Shown here in pieces: positions 34,294-43,210 of a stretch of DNA of 64,000 nucleotides. The notes beneath the pieces are model-generated. The model was given only the letters and a program-made list of their open reading frames with translations, was not told the origin of the DNA and did no database searches. Position numbers and translations under genes: made by a program. The DNA lies in assembly GCF_001544575.2 (NCBI RefSeq), contig NZ_FCNY02000014.1:124001-188000 (forward strand), read 5' to 3'. How positions within the stretch are numbered: the first letter of the stretch is position 1; each line of letters begins with the position of its first letter. This stretch comes from Caballeronia cordobensis (GTDB lineage Bacteria > Pseudomonadota > Gammaproteobacteria > Burkholderiales > Burkholderiaceae).

Positions 34294-34467
34294 TTAAGAT
34301 GGGCCTTTTCCACGAGAATCGATGGGCGCTGACGAGTCCAGAACACGTAGTTGCAAAGCGCGCCTGGTTGCTCACCCATCACGGCCTCTACTGTAGGGGC
34401 CGGCGCTTTTTCCCGGTAGCGACCAATTTGTGCACAATGACGTGAATTAAATTGACACCCTAGCCAG

Positions 34468-35349
34468 ATGCGCCGACTGCCACCCCTCAATGCACTCCGC
34501 GCCTTCGACGCCGCTGCCCGACACCTGAATATCTCGGCGGCTGCGCGCGAGCTTCATGTTACTCACAGTGCCGTGAGCCACCAGGTCCGGCAACTGGAAG
34601 AATGGCTCGGCAAATCGCTCTTCGTCCGCCACGCGGGCGGCGTTCGTTTGACGATTGAAGGACAGAGTCTCAAGCAGGCTGCTGATCAGATCTTTTCGCA
34701 GTTGCAAACCTGTTGCGAAGAACTTGCGGAACAGGCGCAGATTGCCGAGATCGTGCTGGGAGCGCCAGCAAGCTTCCTGTCCAACTGGCTCATTCCGCGC
34801 CTGGAGCGGTTCGAGGCGGCCCATCCAAACGTGCGGGTGCGCCTGCAGACGAGCGGAACCCTAGAGGACCTTCAGAAGCAGATCATCGATTGCCTGGTCG
34901 TCAGTGGTGAAAGCTGGCCAGCGGATGTTGACGCCGTCAGCCTCTTTGACGAGACAATTGGTCCCGTGTGTGCGCCGGATTGGGCCCCTAGTTTTAGGGG
35001 ACCGGACGATCTGGTCGGCCAGCCTTTGCTCCATACCAGTTCGCGTCCGCACGCGTGGGAAGCATGGGCGGCGAGTAATAGGCTGGACCCATCGTTGTTC
35101 GCGAACGGCCGCCGTTTCGATCACTTGTCTTTGCTCCTGGAAGCAGCCGCTGCGCGTCTTGGCGTTGCGATCGCCCCTGCATTACTTGTGGAGCGCGAGA
35201 TATCGCAAGAACGATTGATTGCACCGCTTGGTTTTATCAAGACTGACGCGACCTTCGCTTTTTGTTCAAAGCGCGATCAGCAGGGCGGGGCAGTGCGTAT
35301 CCTTCGCGAATGGCTGTGTTTAGAGGCCTCTACAGAGATTCGACCATAG
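34468..35349 (+). CDS. LysR-family regulator (GcvA-like)
   Basis: A 293-residue LTTR: HTH in LNALRAFDAAARHLNISAAARELHVTHSAVSHQVRQLEEWLGKSLFVR, then a periplasmic-binding-like effector domain. The RRLPPLNALRAFDAAARH start is typical of the GcvA/AmpR subgroup. It lies 174 bp from the divergent cupin gene, the usual LTTR arrangement with a target. No LysR box could be fixed by eye. Confidence 0.9.
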   Translation: MRRLPPLNALRAFDAAARHLNISAAARELHVTHSAVSHQVRQLEEWLGKSLFVRHAGGVRLTIEGQSLKQAADQIFSQLQTCCEELAEQAQIAEIVLGAPASFLSNWLIPRLERFEAAHPNVRVRLQTSGTLEDLQKQIIDCLVVSGESWPADVDAVSLFDETIGPVCAPDWAPSFRGPDDLVGQPLLHTSSRPHAWEAWAASNRLDPSLFANGRRFDHLSLLLEAAAARLGVAIAPALLVEREISQERLIAPLGFIKTDATFAFCSKRDQQGGAVRILREWLCLEASTEIRP

Positions 35350-35534
35350 CCGTTTGGGTTTCCGTGAAAGCGGGAGTGGTGTGCTGCAGAGACCAGACCG
35401 TTAATTCAGGCGTGGCTTATCGTGGCTACGCGACAGACCATCTGCGTATACCGAATGGATTGAGCGGGCGAGTGCAGCACGGCGAGTTCGCCGGCTCGCC
35501 GTCCCGACTCTGCTACAAGCATTCCTGCGCTTGC

Positions 35535-36227
35535 TCAGGTAGCGCGCACGAACTCTCCTTCGGCGAAGAACCACGCCGCCATCGTCCGTGCCAGTTCGAG
35601 CACGACCTCCGCGTCGGTCCGGCCGGAGGACGCGCGCACGTGGAACGAATGATCTGCGTCGTCCACCACATGCAGCGTGGCGCGTGGCCCCAGCGTCTCG
35701 ACGACCGACCTCAGCAAGTGAAGCTCGGCCAGCTTGTCGCGCGTGCCCTGCAGGAAGAGCATCGGCACCGTGACGTCCGCCAGGTGCTGTGCCCGCTCCA
35801 CGCCGGGCGCGCCCGCCGGGTGCAGCGGGAACGCGACGAAAGCGAGGCCACGCACGCCGTCGAGCGGGGAGATGGCTTGGGCCTGGGACGTCATGCGGCC
35901 GCCGAACGACCTGCCGCCCGCGAAGAGCGGCAGGGCTGGCAGCCGCCGGCGGGCCTCTGCGACGGCTGCCCGCACGGCAACATGTGCCACGGCCGGCGAG
36001 TCCACCCGCTTGGAGCCCCGCTCCATGTACGGAAACTGGTAGCGCAATGTGGCGACATGGGCCGCCGCAAGCGCGTCGGCCAATGACGACATGCCGGCGT
36101 GCTGCATGCCCGCGCCGGCACCGTGCGCGAAGACATACAAGGCTTGCGCGTCCTCCGGCACTTGGAGAAGCGCAGAGACCTTGGTGTCGTCGGGCAGTGT
36201 CAGGGAAAGCGATTCTGGGTCGTCCAT
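35535..36227 (-). CDS. alpha/beta-hydrolase (KANL3/Tex30-like)
   Basis: About 230 residues: LYVFAHGAGAGMQHAGM, a Ser nucleophile elbow in FAGGRSFGGRMTSQ, an Asp-containing QGTRDKLAE and a His in DADHSFHV, completing a Ser-Asp-His triad. It resembles the small KANL3/Tex30 hydrolase group, whose substrates are unknown. The ATG at 36227 (MDDPESLSL) is preferred over a start 19 codons upstream. No operon partner is seen. Confidence 0.88.
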   Translation of the reverse strand: MDDPESLSLTLPDDTKVSALLQVPEDAQALYVFAHGAGAGMQHAGMSSLADALAAAHVATLRYQFPYMERGSKRVDSPAVAHVAVRAAVAEARRRLPALPLFAGGRSFGGRMTSQAQAISPLDGVRGLAFVAFPLHPAGAPGVERAQHLADVTVPMLFLQGTRDKLAELHLLRSVVETLGPRATLHVVDDADHSFHVRASSGRTDAEVVLELARTMAAWFFAEGEFVRAT

Positions 36228-36582
36228 CGTATTCAGGTTGTGTCGTTGTGGCCTTTGCGCTGATTCTGCATCACAGCCCTGCATCGAGATGCGAGCGCGA
36301 ATCTATCAGAAATTCACCTATACGAGGTGAAGCGTGTTTCACGAATCTGAGATAAACGAAACCATGGGTCACAAGATAGTCTCAAGAGATCGTGATTCAG
36401 ATGGGCCTTTGAAAATATCTGGCCTATATCACAACTTGCTGTGTTCCCGGATACAACTGAGCCCGCATAATTCATAAAGTTGAACAGCGTCGCTAAAATT
36501 CAGAGTGTGTTCTTCACTTCATCCGCGCCTCATGATGCTCAGCTTAACCGAGCGCCGCATACCCTCAACCGCGACACGTAAA
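36228..36582. other. intergenic upstream of the furoate cluster
   Basis: About 355 bp, relatively AT-rich, with no supported gene. It separates the hydrolase gene from the 37-bp repeated element at 36583. Confidence 0.4.
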
Positions 36583-36619
36583 ATCAGACTCCAGGGTAAG
36601 TGACCAGAATCACGGGTAA
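36583..36619 (+). promoter_or_regulatory. 37-bp repeated element, copy 1 (likely AraC operator)
   Basis: ATCAGACTCCAGGGTAA followed after 11 bp by CACGGGTAA. The two GGGTAA half-sites form a direct repeat about two helical turns apart, as expected for AraC-family operators. Copy 2 is at 38634. It lies 129 bp before the HmfE-like gene. Confidence 0.7.
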
Positions 36620-36747
36620 GCAGGAAGACAGGCATTACTCGATACTCGAATCATCAAAACTCTCCTCGCGAGTGTCTGCCATATCTGAACCACCGGTGTC
36701 GGATCCGTAATAACCCTGATTAATCTAGCCGGAGAAGAGGAACCTTC

Positions 36748-37554
36748 ATGAATCAGCTCATCCATAAAGCGCACAAGTTGCTCGCAGAACTTGATGGCTT
36801 TCGCGTCGAAATTAACGAGGCGGGCTCGCGTGCCGACATTATTCTTGACCGCCCGCCCTTCAATATCGTGTCGATGCTGCAGCGCGAACAACTCCGCGTG
36901 GTGTTCGAGGCACTGGATGACGATCCCAAAGTGCGCGTGATTGTCGTGCGCGCCGCAGGAGAACATTTTTCGAGCGGCGGCGACATCAAGGGATTCATCG
37001 AGTCATCACCGGAACATGTGTCGAAGCTCGCCTGGAACATCGCTTCGCCGGCCCGCTGCAGTAAGCCCGTGATTGCCGCCAATCGGGGCTACTGCTTCGG
37101 CGTCGGCTTCGAGTTGTCGCTTGCCTGTGATTTCCGCATCGCCACGGAGACGACCCTTTACGCGCTGCCCGAACAGAAACTCGGGCAAATCCCCGGCTCG
37201 GGCGGCTCGGCACGTCTGCAGAAAATGGTCGGCATCGGGCGGACCAAGGATATCGTCATGCGCTCGCGTCGCATTCCTGGCGGGCAGGCGTACGATTGGG
37301 GTATCGCGACGGAGTGCGTAGCCGATAGCGACCTCGAAGCTGCAACCGATGCACTCGTTCGCGAACTGATCGCGTTTTCTCCGCTCGCTCAACGCACCGC
37401 GAAGAAGCTGCTGAACGATACAGAGGACGCTCCGCTTTCGATTGCGATCGAGCTGGAAGGGCACAGCTACAGCCGGCTTCGCAGCTCGGAAGACTTTCGC
37501 GAGGGCGTCGAGGCGTTTCATGAGAAGCGCAAGGCAACCTTCACGGGTAAGTGA
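36748..37554 (+). CDS. hmfE: enoyl-CoA hydratase-family protein, HmfE-like 2-oxoglutaroyl-CoA hydrolase
   Basis: A 268-residue crotonase-fold protein with the oxyanion-hole stretches VRAAGEHFSSGGDIKGF and ANRGYCFGVGFELSLACDFRIA, then PEQKLGQIPGSGGSARL. In furoate-degrading bacteria a member of this family (HmfE) is assigned to cleave 2-oxoglutaroyl-CoA. The call follows from the linked molybdenum hydroxylase and CoA ligase; by sequence alone it is only a crotonase. It is followed by the AraC regulator and shares the 37-bp element with the hmfA promoter. Confidence 0.72.
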   Translation: MNQLIHKAHKLLAELDGFRVEINEAGSRADIILDRPPFNIVSMLQREQLRVVFEALDDDPKVRVIVVRAAGEHFSSGGDIKGFIESSPEHVSKLAWNIASPARCSKPVIAANRGYCFGVGFELSLACDFRIATETTLYALPEQKLGQIPGSGGSARLQKMVGIGRTKDIVMRSRRIPGGQAYDWGIATECVADSDLEAATDALVRELIAFSPLAQRTAKKLLNDTEDAPLSIAIELEGHSYSRLRSSEDFREGVEAFHEKRKATFTGK

Positions 37555-37615
37555 GTAGTGCCTGAGGATGACGACCGGGCTCAAAGCCAGATGTGTTTTG
37601 TGAGAGGCCGCACGA

Positions 37616-38485
37616 GTGTCGAGCGCGATAAAAATCTATCAGGGCAGATTCGGGCGGGTCGCACTGCTGGATATGGATGCGCCCCTCGTTCATCATGCAC
37701 ATCACCAATGCCATCTGCTCATCAAGGCGGCGGGGCCTGACACGTTCTTCGCCGTGCATGATGAGATGCAGCCGCTCACGGCCGACACAGCAGTACTCGT
37801 CAATCCCTGGGAACCGCACGCCTATAAGCACAATGCGAACTCGGAGCAGCATACGGTCATTCTGGCGATGTACATCGAACCAGACTGGCTCACGGATATC
37901 CAGCATCCGTTAGGCGGCAGCGGTCATCCGCAATTCTTCCCGCAGGCTTGTGTGCGGATGTCGGCGCATGCGCGCAAGCTGTCGGAGGAGCTTGCGCTGG
38001 AAATGTGGTGGTCCGACAGCATTGCATCCGAGCGGCTGGAGGGGCTGCTCTCCGAGGTGATGATCTCGGTGATCGACCCCGACCGGAGCTGGGCCGATTT
38101 GTCACGGCAAATGGAGTTCGCCAGCCGCCGCCCGAGCGATCCGCGCATTCGCCGTGCGATCGCCTGGCTTCGCGACAATACGGGAGGCGAGCCGGATATG
38201 AACAGGCTCGCAGAACACTGCGGCTTGTCACGCGCCCATTTCTTTGCCTTGTTTCATCGCTGCACCGGGGTCACGCCAAACGTGTACCTCAATGTATTGC
38301 GCATGGAGAGTGCGATCAGGGATCTGGCGTCTGCAAAGACTTCATTGACCGACATCTCATACGACCTCGGGTTCTCAGCCCCAGCGCATTTTTCTAGGTT
38401 TTTCCGACAGCATCTCGGCATCACGCCGAGCGAATACCGCCGCGTGGTCGAACTCTACGACGATCGCGGTGAGGTGCAGATATAG
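37616..38485 (+). CDS. AraC-family regulator of the furoate cluster
   Basis: A 289-residue regulator: an N-terminal cupin-like sensing domain (HHAHHQCHLLIKA, NPWEPHAYKH) and a C-terminal double HTH (MNRLAEHCGLSRAHFFALFHRCTGVTPNVYLNVLRME, LTDISYDLGFSAPAHFSRFFRQHLGITPSEYRR). It starts with GTG at 37616, 61 bp after the HmfE-like gene. It lies between the two copies of the 37-bp element and is the natural candidate to bind them, presumably with furoate or furoyl-CoA as effector (inference). Confidence 0.9.
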   Translation: MSSAIKIYQGRFGRVALLDMDAPLVHHAHHQCHLLIKAAGPDTFFAVHDEMQPLTADTAVLVNPWEPHAYKHNANSEQHTVILAMYIEPDWLTDIQHPLGGSGHPQFFPQACVRMSAHARKLSEELALEMWWSDSIASERLEGLLSEVMISVIDPDRSWADLSRQMEFASRRPSDPRIRRAIAWLRDNTGGEPDMNRLAEHCGLSRAHFFALFHRCTGVTPNVYLNVLRMESAIRDLASAKTSLTDISYDLGFSAPAHFSRFFRQHLGITPSEYRRVVELYDDRGEVQI

Positions 38486-38633
38486 GCGTCGATTCGTGGC
38501 TCGAAAGTGCAGTCGAGCTTTCGGAGATGACGGCCGCTCGCCCCGAACGTCCCCTTCACGCGACAACATTCGATGCACGCGATGCGCGTGGTCGCCGCTG
38601 CTGTCCGAGTCCGAAGACGACCATCGAGAAAGC

Positions 38634-38670
38634 ATCAGACTCCAGGGTAAATCGCCCGATCTCCGGGTAA
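38634..38670 (+). promoter_or_regulatory. 37-bp repeated element, copy 2 (likely AraC operator)
   Basis: ATCAGACTCCAGGGTAA is identical to the first 17 bp of the element at 36583, and TCCGGGTAA ends the element at the same 37-bp spacing. It lies just upstream of the hmfA-D operon. The remaining 38486-38633 shows no gene. Confidence 0.72.
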
Positions 38671-38793
38671 AACGATTCGGGATGTCCGGCTTTACATTGA
38701 AGTCAACGGAGCATGCTGACTTGCCTCGAAGCGCACGGCAAGCAAGGCATCAGCATCCATGTGAAGACAGATTCATCCATGCGGGAGACACGC

Positions 38794-41700
38794 GTGAGCG
38801 AACACGGAACCGGGCTCCTTCTCGAAAGGGAAGCTCGCCCAACATCAACCGTCGAACCATCGAACGCCGGGCGGCGATCACATCGCCATGTCGGTCGGTC
38901 GATGGAACGGCTCGAGGATGCAGCCATCCTCACCGGACGCGGCCGCTACGGCGACGATATCGCCGTGAAGCCCGGCACCCTGCATGCCGCCGTGCTCAGA
39001 TCCCCGCATCCCCACGCCGTGATCAAAAGCATCGACGTTGCGGGCGCGCTCGCGCAGCAAGGCGTGCATGCCGTTCTGACCGGCGACGATGTACGCGCCT
39101 GGTCTCAGCCCTTCGTCGTGGGTGTCAAGTCGCCGATGGAGCATTGGGCGCTCGCGATCGACCGTGTGCGTTACAGCGGCGAACCCGTGGCCGTGGTCGT
39201 TGCAGAATCGCGGGCACAGGCCGAGGATGGACTCGAGCACATCAAGGTGGACTATTCACCGTTGCCGCCCGTCACGTCGATCGAGGCAGCCATCGCCGAC
39301 GATGCGCCCGTCCTGCATCCGAAGGTCGGCTCGAACGTCGTGAGCGACCGGCGCTTTCTCTACGGCGACCCCGAAGCGGCTTTCGAGAAGGCGCCTCATC
39401 GGGTGACGCTCGAAGCACATTACCCGCGCAATACCTGCACGCCGATCGAATGCGCGGTGGTCGTCGCGGAGCATCTGGCCGGCAACGAAGGTTACGAGGT
39501 CACGTCGAACTTCATGGGACCGTTCTCGCTGCACGCGGTCATGGCGATAGCGCTCAAGCTGCCCGCGAACCGATTGCGGCACAAGGCGCCGCGCGACTCG
39601 GGCGGCAGCTTCGGCGTCAAGCAGGCCGTCTTTCCCTACGTAGTCCTGATGTGTCTTGCATCCCGCAAGGCGCGCGCGCCGGTCAAGTGGGTCGAGGACC
39701 GGCTCGAGCATCTGAGCGCCGCCACGTCGGCGACCGCGCGTCTGACGAAGCTCGAGGCCGCTGTCGAGCGCGATGGCCGCATCACGGCGCTCTCCTACGA
39801 TCAGATCGAGGACTGCGGCGGCTATCTTCGCGCGCCAGAGCCGGCGACTTTTTATCGGATGCACGGCTGCCTCACGGGCGCGTATGCGATTCCCAACCTG
39901 CTCGTGCGTAACCGCGTAGCGCTGACCACCAAGACGCCGACCGGCCTCGTGCGCGGTTTCGGCGGCCCGCAGGTCTACTTCGCGCTGGAGAGACTCGTGC
40001 AGCGCATTTCGATCGAGCTGAAGCTCGACATCGTGGAGGTCTACCGGCGCAACTTCATCCCCGCCGACGCGTTTCCGTATCGCACGCCATCGGGCGCGCT
40101 TTACGATTCGGGCAACTATCAGGAAGCCCTGAGACGCGCGCTGTCGGATGGCGGTTTCGATGAGCTGGCCGCACGGCGCGATGCCGCGCGCAAAGAGGGG
40201 CGACTTTACGGCATCGGATTCGCGGCGATCATCGAGCCTTCGGTGTCGAACATGGGCTATATCTCGACCGTGCTGCCGGTGGAGGCGCGGCGCAAGGCCG
40301 GTCCGAAGAACGGCGCGATCGCCAGTGCGACCGTGAGCGTCGACCTGCTGGGCGGCGTGGTCGTTACCGTGGCGTCGACGCCCGCTGGTCAAGGGCACAT
40401 GACCGTGTGCGCGCAGGTCGTGGCCGACGTGCTCGGACTCGACCCGGCCGACATCGTCGTCAACGTCGAATTCGATACGCACAAGGACGCGTGGTCGGTG
40501 GCGTCGGGGAACTACTCCAGCCGCTTCGCCGGGGCCGTGGCGGGAACTGTTCATCTGGCGGCCATGCGCGTGAGAGACAAGCTCGCGCGCATCGTCGCGA
40601 CGCAGTTCGGTTGCGCGCCGGAGCACATCACGTTCGAAGGCGGCCGCATCGTGCCGATGGGCGACGATTCGAGCGCGTTGCCGTTCAATCGCGCGGCGAG
40701 CAACGCACCGCATTGGGCGCCCGCGCTTTTGCCTGAAGGGGAGGAGCCCGGCCTGCGCGAAACCGTCTTCTGGACGCCTCCGAACATGGAGCCGCCCGAC
40801 GAGCACGACCGGATCAACACGTCGGCCTGCTACGGCTTCGCATTCGACATGTGCGGCGTGGAGATCGACCGCATGACAGGGCGTATCCGAATCGACCGCT
40901 ACGTGACCGCCCACGATGCCGGCACGTTGCTGAATCCCGCGCTCGCGGACGGTCAGATTCGCGGCGCGTTTGCGCAGGGGCTCGGCGCATCGCTGCTCGA
41001 AGAGTTCAGGTACGGCGCGGACGGCAGCTTCCAGTCGGGCACGCTCGCGGATTACCTGATGCCCACGACCTGCGAGGTTCCGGACCCGCTGATCCTGCAT
41101 CTCGAAACGCCGTCGCCATTCACGCCGCTCGGGGCGAAAGGCCTCGGCGAGGGCAACAACATGAGCACGCCGCCGTGCATCGGCAATGCCGTTGCTGATG
41201 CATTGGGCATCGAGGATGTGCGCTTGCCTATCACGCCAGCGAAGGTGCTTGCGTTCATCGGGATCGACGATCCGGAGCCGTCGCGGCCCGAGTATCGCGC
41301 GGCGGCTCCGAAGAAAAAAGCGGCTGGCGCAGGCAAGGCGCTCACGGCGCAAGGCACGGTCGAGTTCGACGCAACGCCGGAGGCGGTCTTCGCGGTTCTC
41401 ATGGACCCGGCTGCGCTCGCCAGGGTGGTGCCGGGCTGCAACGCGCTCGAAACGACCGGCGCGAATCAGTATCGCGCGGATGTCACGGTCGGGGTCGGCA
41501 TGATCAAGGCGCGGTTCGAGGCCAGGATCGGTCTCTCCGATATCGAAGCGCCGCGCAGGCTTCGGCTCGCGGGCGCAGGGATCTCGCCGCTCGGCACAGC
41601 CGAGGGAGAGGGACTCGTCGAACTCACGCCCACCGTGAAAGGCACGTTGCTGACGTACGACTACGAAGCACAGGTCTCCGGCAAGGTCGCGGCCGTCGGC

Positions 41701-41844
41701 GGCCGAATGCTGGAAGGCGCCGCCAAGGTCGTGCTGAATCAGCTCTTCGAATCGCTTGGCCGGCAGGCTGCGGGCAAGCCCGTCGGCGATGGCGGCGGAT
41801 CGTGGTTGCAAAAGCTGCTGGCCCGGTTCCGGAGGAAGGCATGA
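38794..41844 (+). CDS. hmfA: molybdopterin-binding large subunit fused to a CoxG domain (2-furoyl-CoA dehydrogenase-like)
   Basis: About 1,016 residues. The first 860 or so are a xanthine-oxidase-family large subunit (VGRSMERLEDAAILTGRGRYGDDI, PTGLVRGFGGPQ, STPAGQGHMTV, and the catalytic-glutamate motif GAKGLGEGN). The CO-dehydrogenase motif AYxCSFR is absent, so it is not a CO dehydrogenase. Residues from about AQGTVEFDATPEAVFAVLMDP form a CoxG/SRPBCC domain. It is predicted to hydroxylate 2-furoyl-CoA with HmfB and HmfC. A GTG at 38794 with GGGAG six bases upstream is favoured; the frame extends to an ATG at 38713. The stop overlaps the hmfB start. Confidence 0.8.
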   Translation: MSEHGTGLLLEREARPTSTVEPSNAGRRSHRHVGRSMERLEDAAILTGRGRYGDDIAVKPGTLHAAVLRSPHPHAVIKSIDVAGALAQQGVHAVLTGDDVRAWSQPFVVGVKSPMEHWALAIDRVRYSGEPVAVVVAESRAQAEDGLEHIKVDYSPLPPVTSIEAAIADDAPVLHPKVGSNVVSDRRFLYGDPEAAFEKAPHRVTLEAHYPRNTCTPIECAVVVAEHLAGNEGYEVTSNFMGPFSLHAVMAIALKLPANRLRHKAPRDSGGSFGVKQAVFPYVVLMCLASRKARAPVKWVEDRLEHLSAATSATARLTKLEAAVERDGRITALSYDQIEDCGGYLRAPEPATFYRMHGCLTGAYAIPNLLVRNRVALTTKTPTGLVRGFGGPQVYFALERLVQRISIELKLDIVEVYRRNFIPADAFPYRTPSGALYDSGNYQEALRRALSDGGFDELAARRDAARKEGRLYGIGFAAIIEPSVSNMGYISTVLPVEARRKAGPKNGAIASATVSVDLLGGVVVTVASTPAGQGHMTVCAQVVADVLGLDPADIVVNVEFDTHKDAWSVASGNYSSRFAGAVAGTVHLAAMRVRDKLARIVATQFGCAPEHITFEGGRIVPMGDDSSALPFNRAASNAPHWAPALLPEGEEPGLRETVFWTPPNMEPPDEHDRINTSACYGFAFDMCGVEIDRMTGRIRIDRYVTAHDAGTLLNPALADGQIRGAFAQGLGASLLEEFRYGADGSFQSGTLADYLMPTTCEVPDPLILHLETPSPFTPLGAKGLGEGNNMSTPPCIGNAVADALGIEDVRLPITPAKVLAFIGIDDPEPSRPEYRAAAPKKKAAGAGKALTAQGTVEFDATPEAVFAVLMDPAALARVVPGCNALETTGANQYRADVTVGVGMIKARFEARIGLSDIEAPRRLRLAGAGISPLGTAEGEGLVELTPTVKGTLLTYDYEAQVSGKVAAVGGRMLEGAAKVVLNQLFESLGRQAAGKPVGDGGGSWLQKLLARFRRKA

Positions 41845-42662
41845 AGCCATCGCCATTCAGTTATCTACGCGCGGAAAGCACGCAGCACGCGCTCGAGGCG
41901 CTGCATCACGGCGGCGCGGATGCCCGCATCATGGCCGGCGGCCAGTCGTTGATGGCCGTCCTGAACATGCGGCTGTCGCAGCCGCGCTGGATCGTCGACG
42001 TGTCGCGCACGGCCGATCTGAATGTCGTGGAGGTCGATAAGGAGGGCGGTTATCTCGTCGTGAAGGCCGCAGCGACACAAGGCAGCGTGGAGTGGCGCAA
42101 GACGCTCGAGCAGGAAGTGCCGCTCTTGCGCTACACGTTTCCCTACATCTCGCATTTTCAGATCAGAAACCGCGGCACGGTATGCGGGTCGGTCGCACAT
42201 GCGGATCCGAGCGCCGAACTGCCGCTCGTTCTCGCGACGCTGGGCGGAGACGTGATGCTGCGCTCGCAAAAGAAGAAGCGGCGGCTTCCCGCCGACGCGT
42301 TCTTCCAGGGGATGCTGATGACCGCCCGCGAACCCGACGAGCTTGTCGAGGCCGTGCGCTTTCCTCTCAGGAAACCGGGCGAGCGCTTCGCGTTCACGGA
42401 GTTCTCCGCGAGGCACGGCGACTTCGCGCTGGTGGCGTGCGCGGCGGTCGTCACCGACGACTCGATTCGCATTGGCGTGGGCGGCGTGGCCGATCGGCCC
42501 GTCGTCGAACAGCTTCCCAGGCTGACCGGTGACGATCTGCGTGCGGCACTCAACGATTTTGCGTGGAAGCTGGGCGCCCAGGACGACGCGCATGTGAGCG
42601 CGAGTCATCGCAGGCATCTCGTTCGACATCTCGGATGGAAAGCGATACAGGAGGCAATGTGA
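41841..42662 (+). CDS. hmfB: FAD-binding medium subunit of the molybdenum hydroxylase
   Basis: A 273-residue CoxM-type flavoprotein: YLRAESTQHALEALHHGG, the FAD motif IMAGGQSLMAVLNMRL, and FQIRNRGTVCGSVAHADPSAELP (second FAD motif). It transfers electrons from the [2Fe-2S] clusters to an acceptor. The ATG overlaps the hmfA stop and the gene ends overlapping the hmfC start, so the order is large, medium, small with full coupling. Confidence 0.85.
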   Translation: MKPSPFSYLRAESTQHALEALHHGGADARIMAGGQSLMAVLNMRLSQPRWIVDVSRTADLNVVEVDKEGGYLVVKAAATQGSVEWRKTLEQEVPLLRYTFPYISHFQIRNRGTVCGSVAHADPSAELPLVLATLGGDVMLRSQKKKRRLPADAFFQGMLMTAREPDELVEAVRFPLRKPGERFAFTEFSARHGDFALVACAAVVTDDSIRIGVGGVADRPVVEQLPRLTGDDLRAALNDFAWKLGAQDDAHVSASHRRHLVRHLGWKAIQEAM

Positions 42663-43210
42663 GACAAGCAAAGAACGGCAATCCGCTGCACGACGCTCAT
42701 CAGGCAGGGGCGCTGTGCAGCATTACGGTGAATCTGAACGGCGTGAAGCGAAGCGGTGCATGCGAACCGCGCGAGTTACTTTCCGATTTCATCCGGCACG
42801 AACTGGGGGCAACCGGAACGCATGTGGGCTGCGAGCACGGCGTATGTGGTGCGTGCACGGTGCATGTCGACGGCGTGGCATGCCGTTCCTGCCTGCTGCT
42901 CGCCGTGCAGGCCGACGGGCGGCGCATCGATACGGTCGAGGGACTGTCCGACGGCAATGCGCTGAGCGATCTGCAAGCGGCCTTCCAGCGGCACCACGCG
43001 CTTCAGTGCGGGTTCTGCACCGCGGGCATCCTGATGTCATGCGCCGATTATCTGCAACGCGTAACGAATCCGAGCGAGGAACAGGTGCGGGAAATGTTGT
43101 CGGGGCACATCTGCCGCTGTACCGGCTATACGCCCATTGTGAAGGCCGTACTCGACGTGGCCGCACGGCGCCGCAATAACGAAAACACAATGGAGGTGAG
43201 CCATGCTTGA
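42659..43210 (+). CDS. hmfC: [2Fe-2S] small subunit of the molybdenum hydroxylase
   Basis: A 183-residue CoxS-type iron-sulfur protein. The plant-ferredoxin-type cluster is bound by GCEHGVCGACTVHVDGVACRSC and the second cluster by QCGFCTAGIL and HICRCTGYTPIV. It passes electrons from the molybdenum site to the FAD subunit. The start is a GTG overlapping the hmfB stop and is preceded by AGGAGG. It overlaps the CoA-ligase start by 8 bp. Confidence 0.88.
   Translation: MRQAKNGNPLHDAHQAGALCSITVNLNGVKRSGACEPRELLSDFIRHELGATGTHVGCEHGVCGACTVHVDGVACRSCLLLAVQADGRRIDTVEGLSDGNALSDLQAAFQRHHALQCGFCTAGILMSCADYLQRVTNPSEEQVREMLSGHICRCTGYTPIVKAVLDVAARRRNNENTMEVSHA

Noticed and set aside
38794..41844. Annotation as aerobic CO dehydrogenase large subunit
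   Set aside because: The CO-dehydrogenase active-site motif AYxCSFR is missing. The neighbouring CoA ligase and crotonase point to an acyl-CoA hydroxylase.
39256..41856. 866-codon leftward frame opposite hmfA
   Set aside because: Arg/His-rich low-complexity translation typical of antisense in GC-rich DNA. The forward frame has all molybdenum-hydroxylase motifs.
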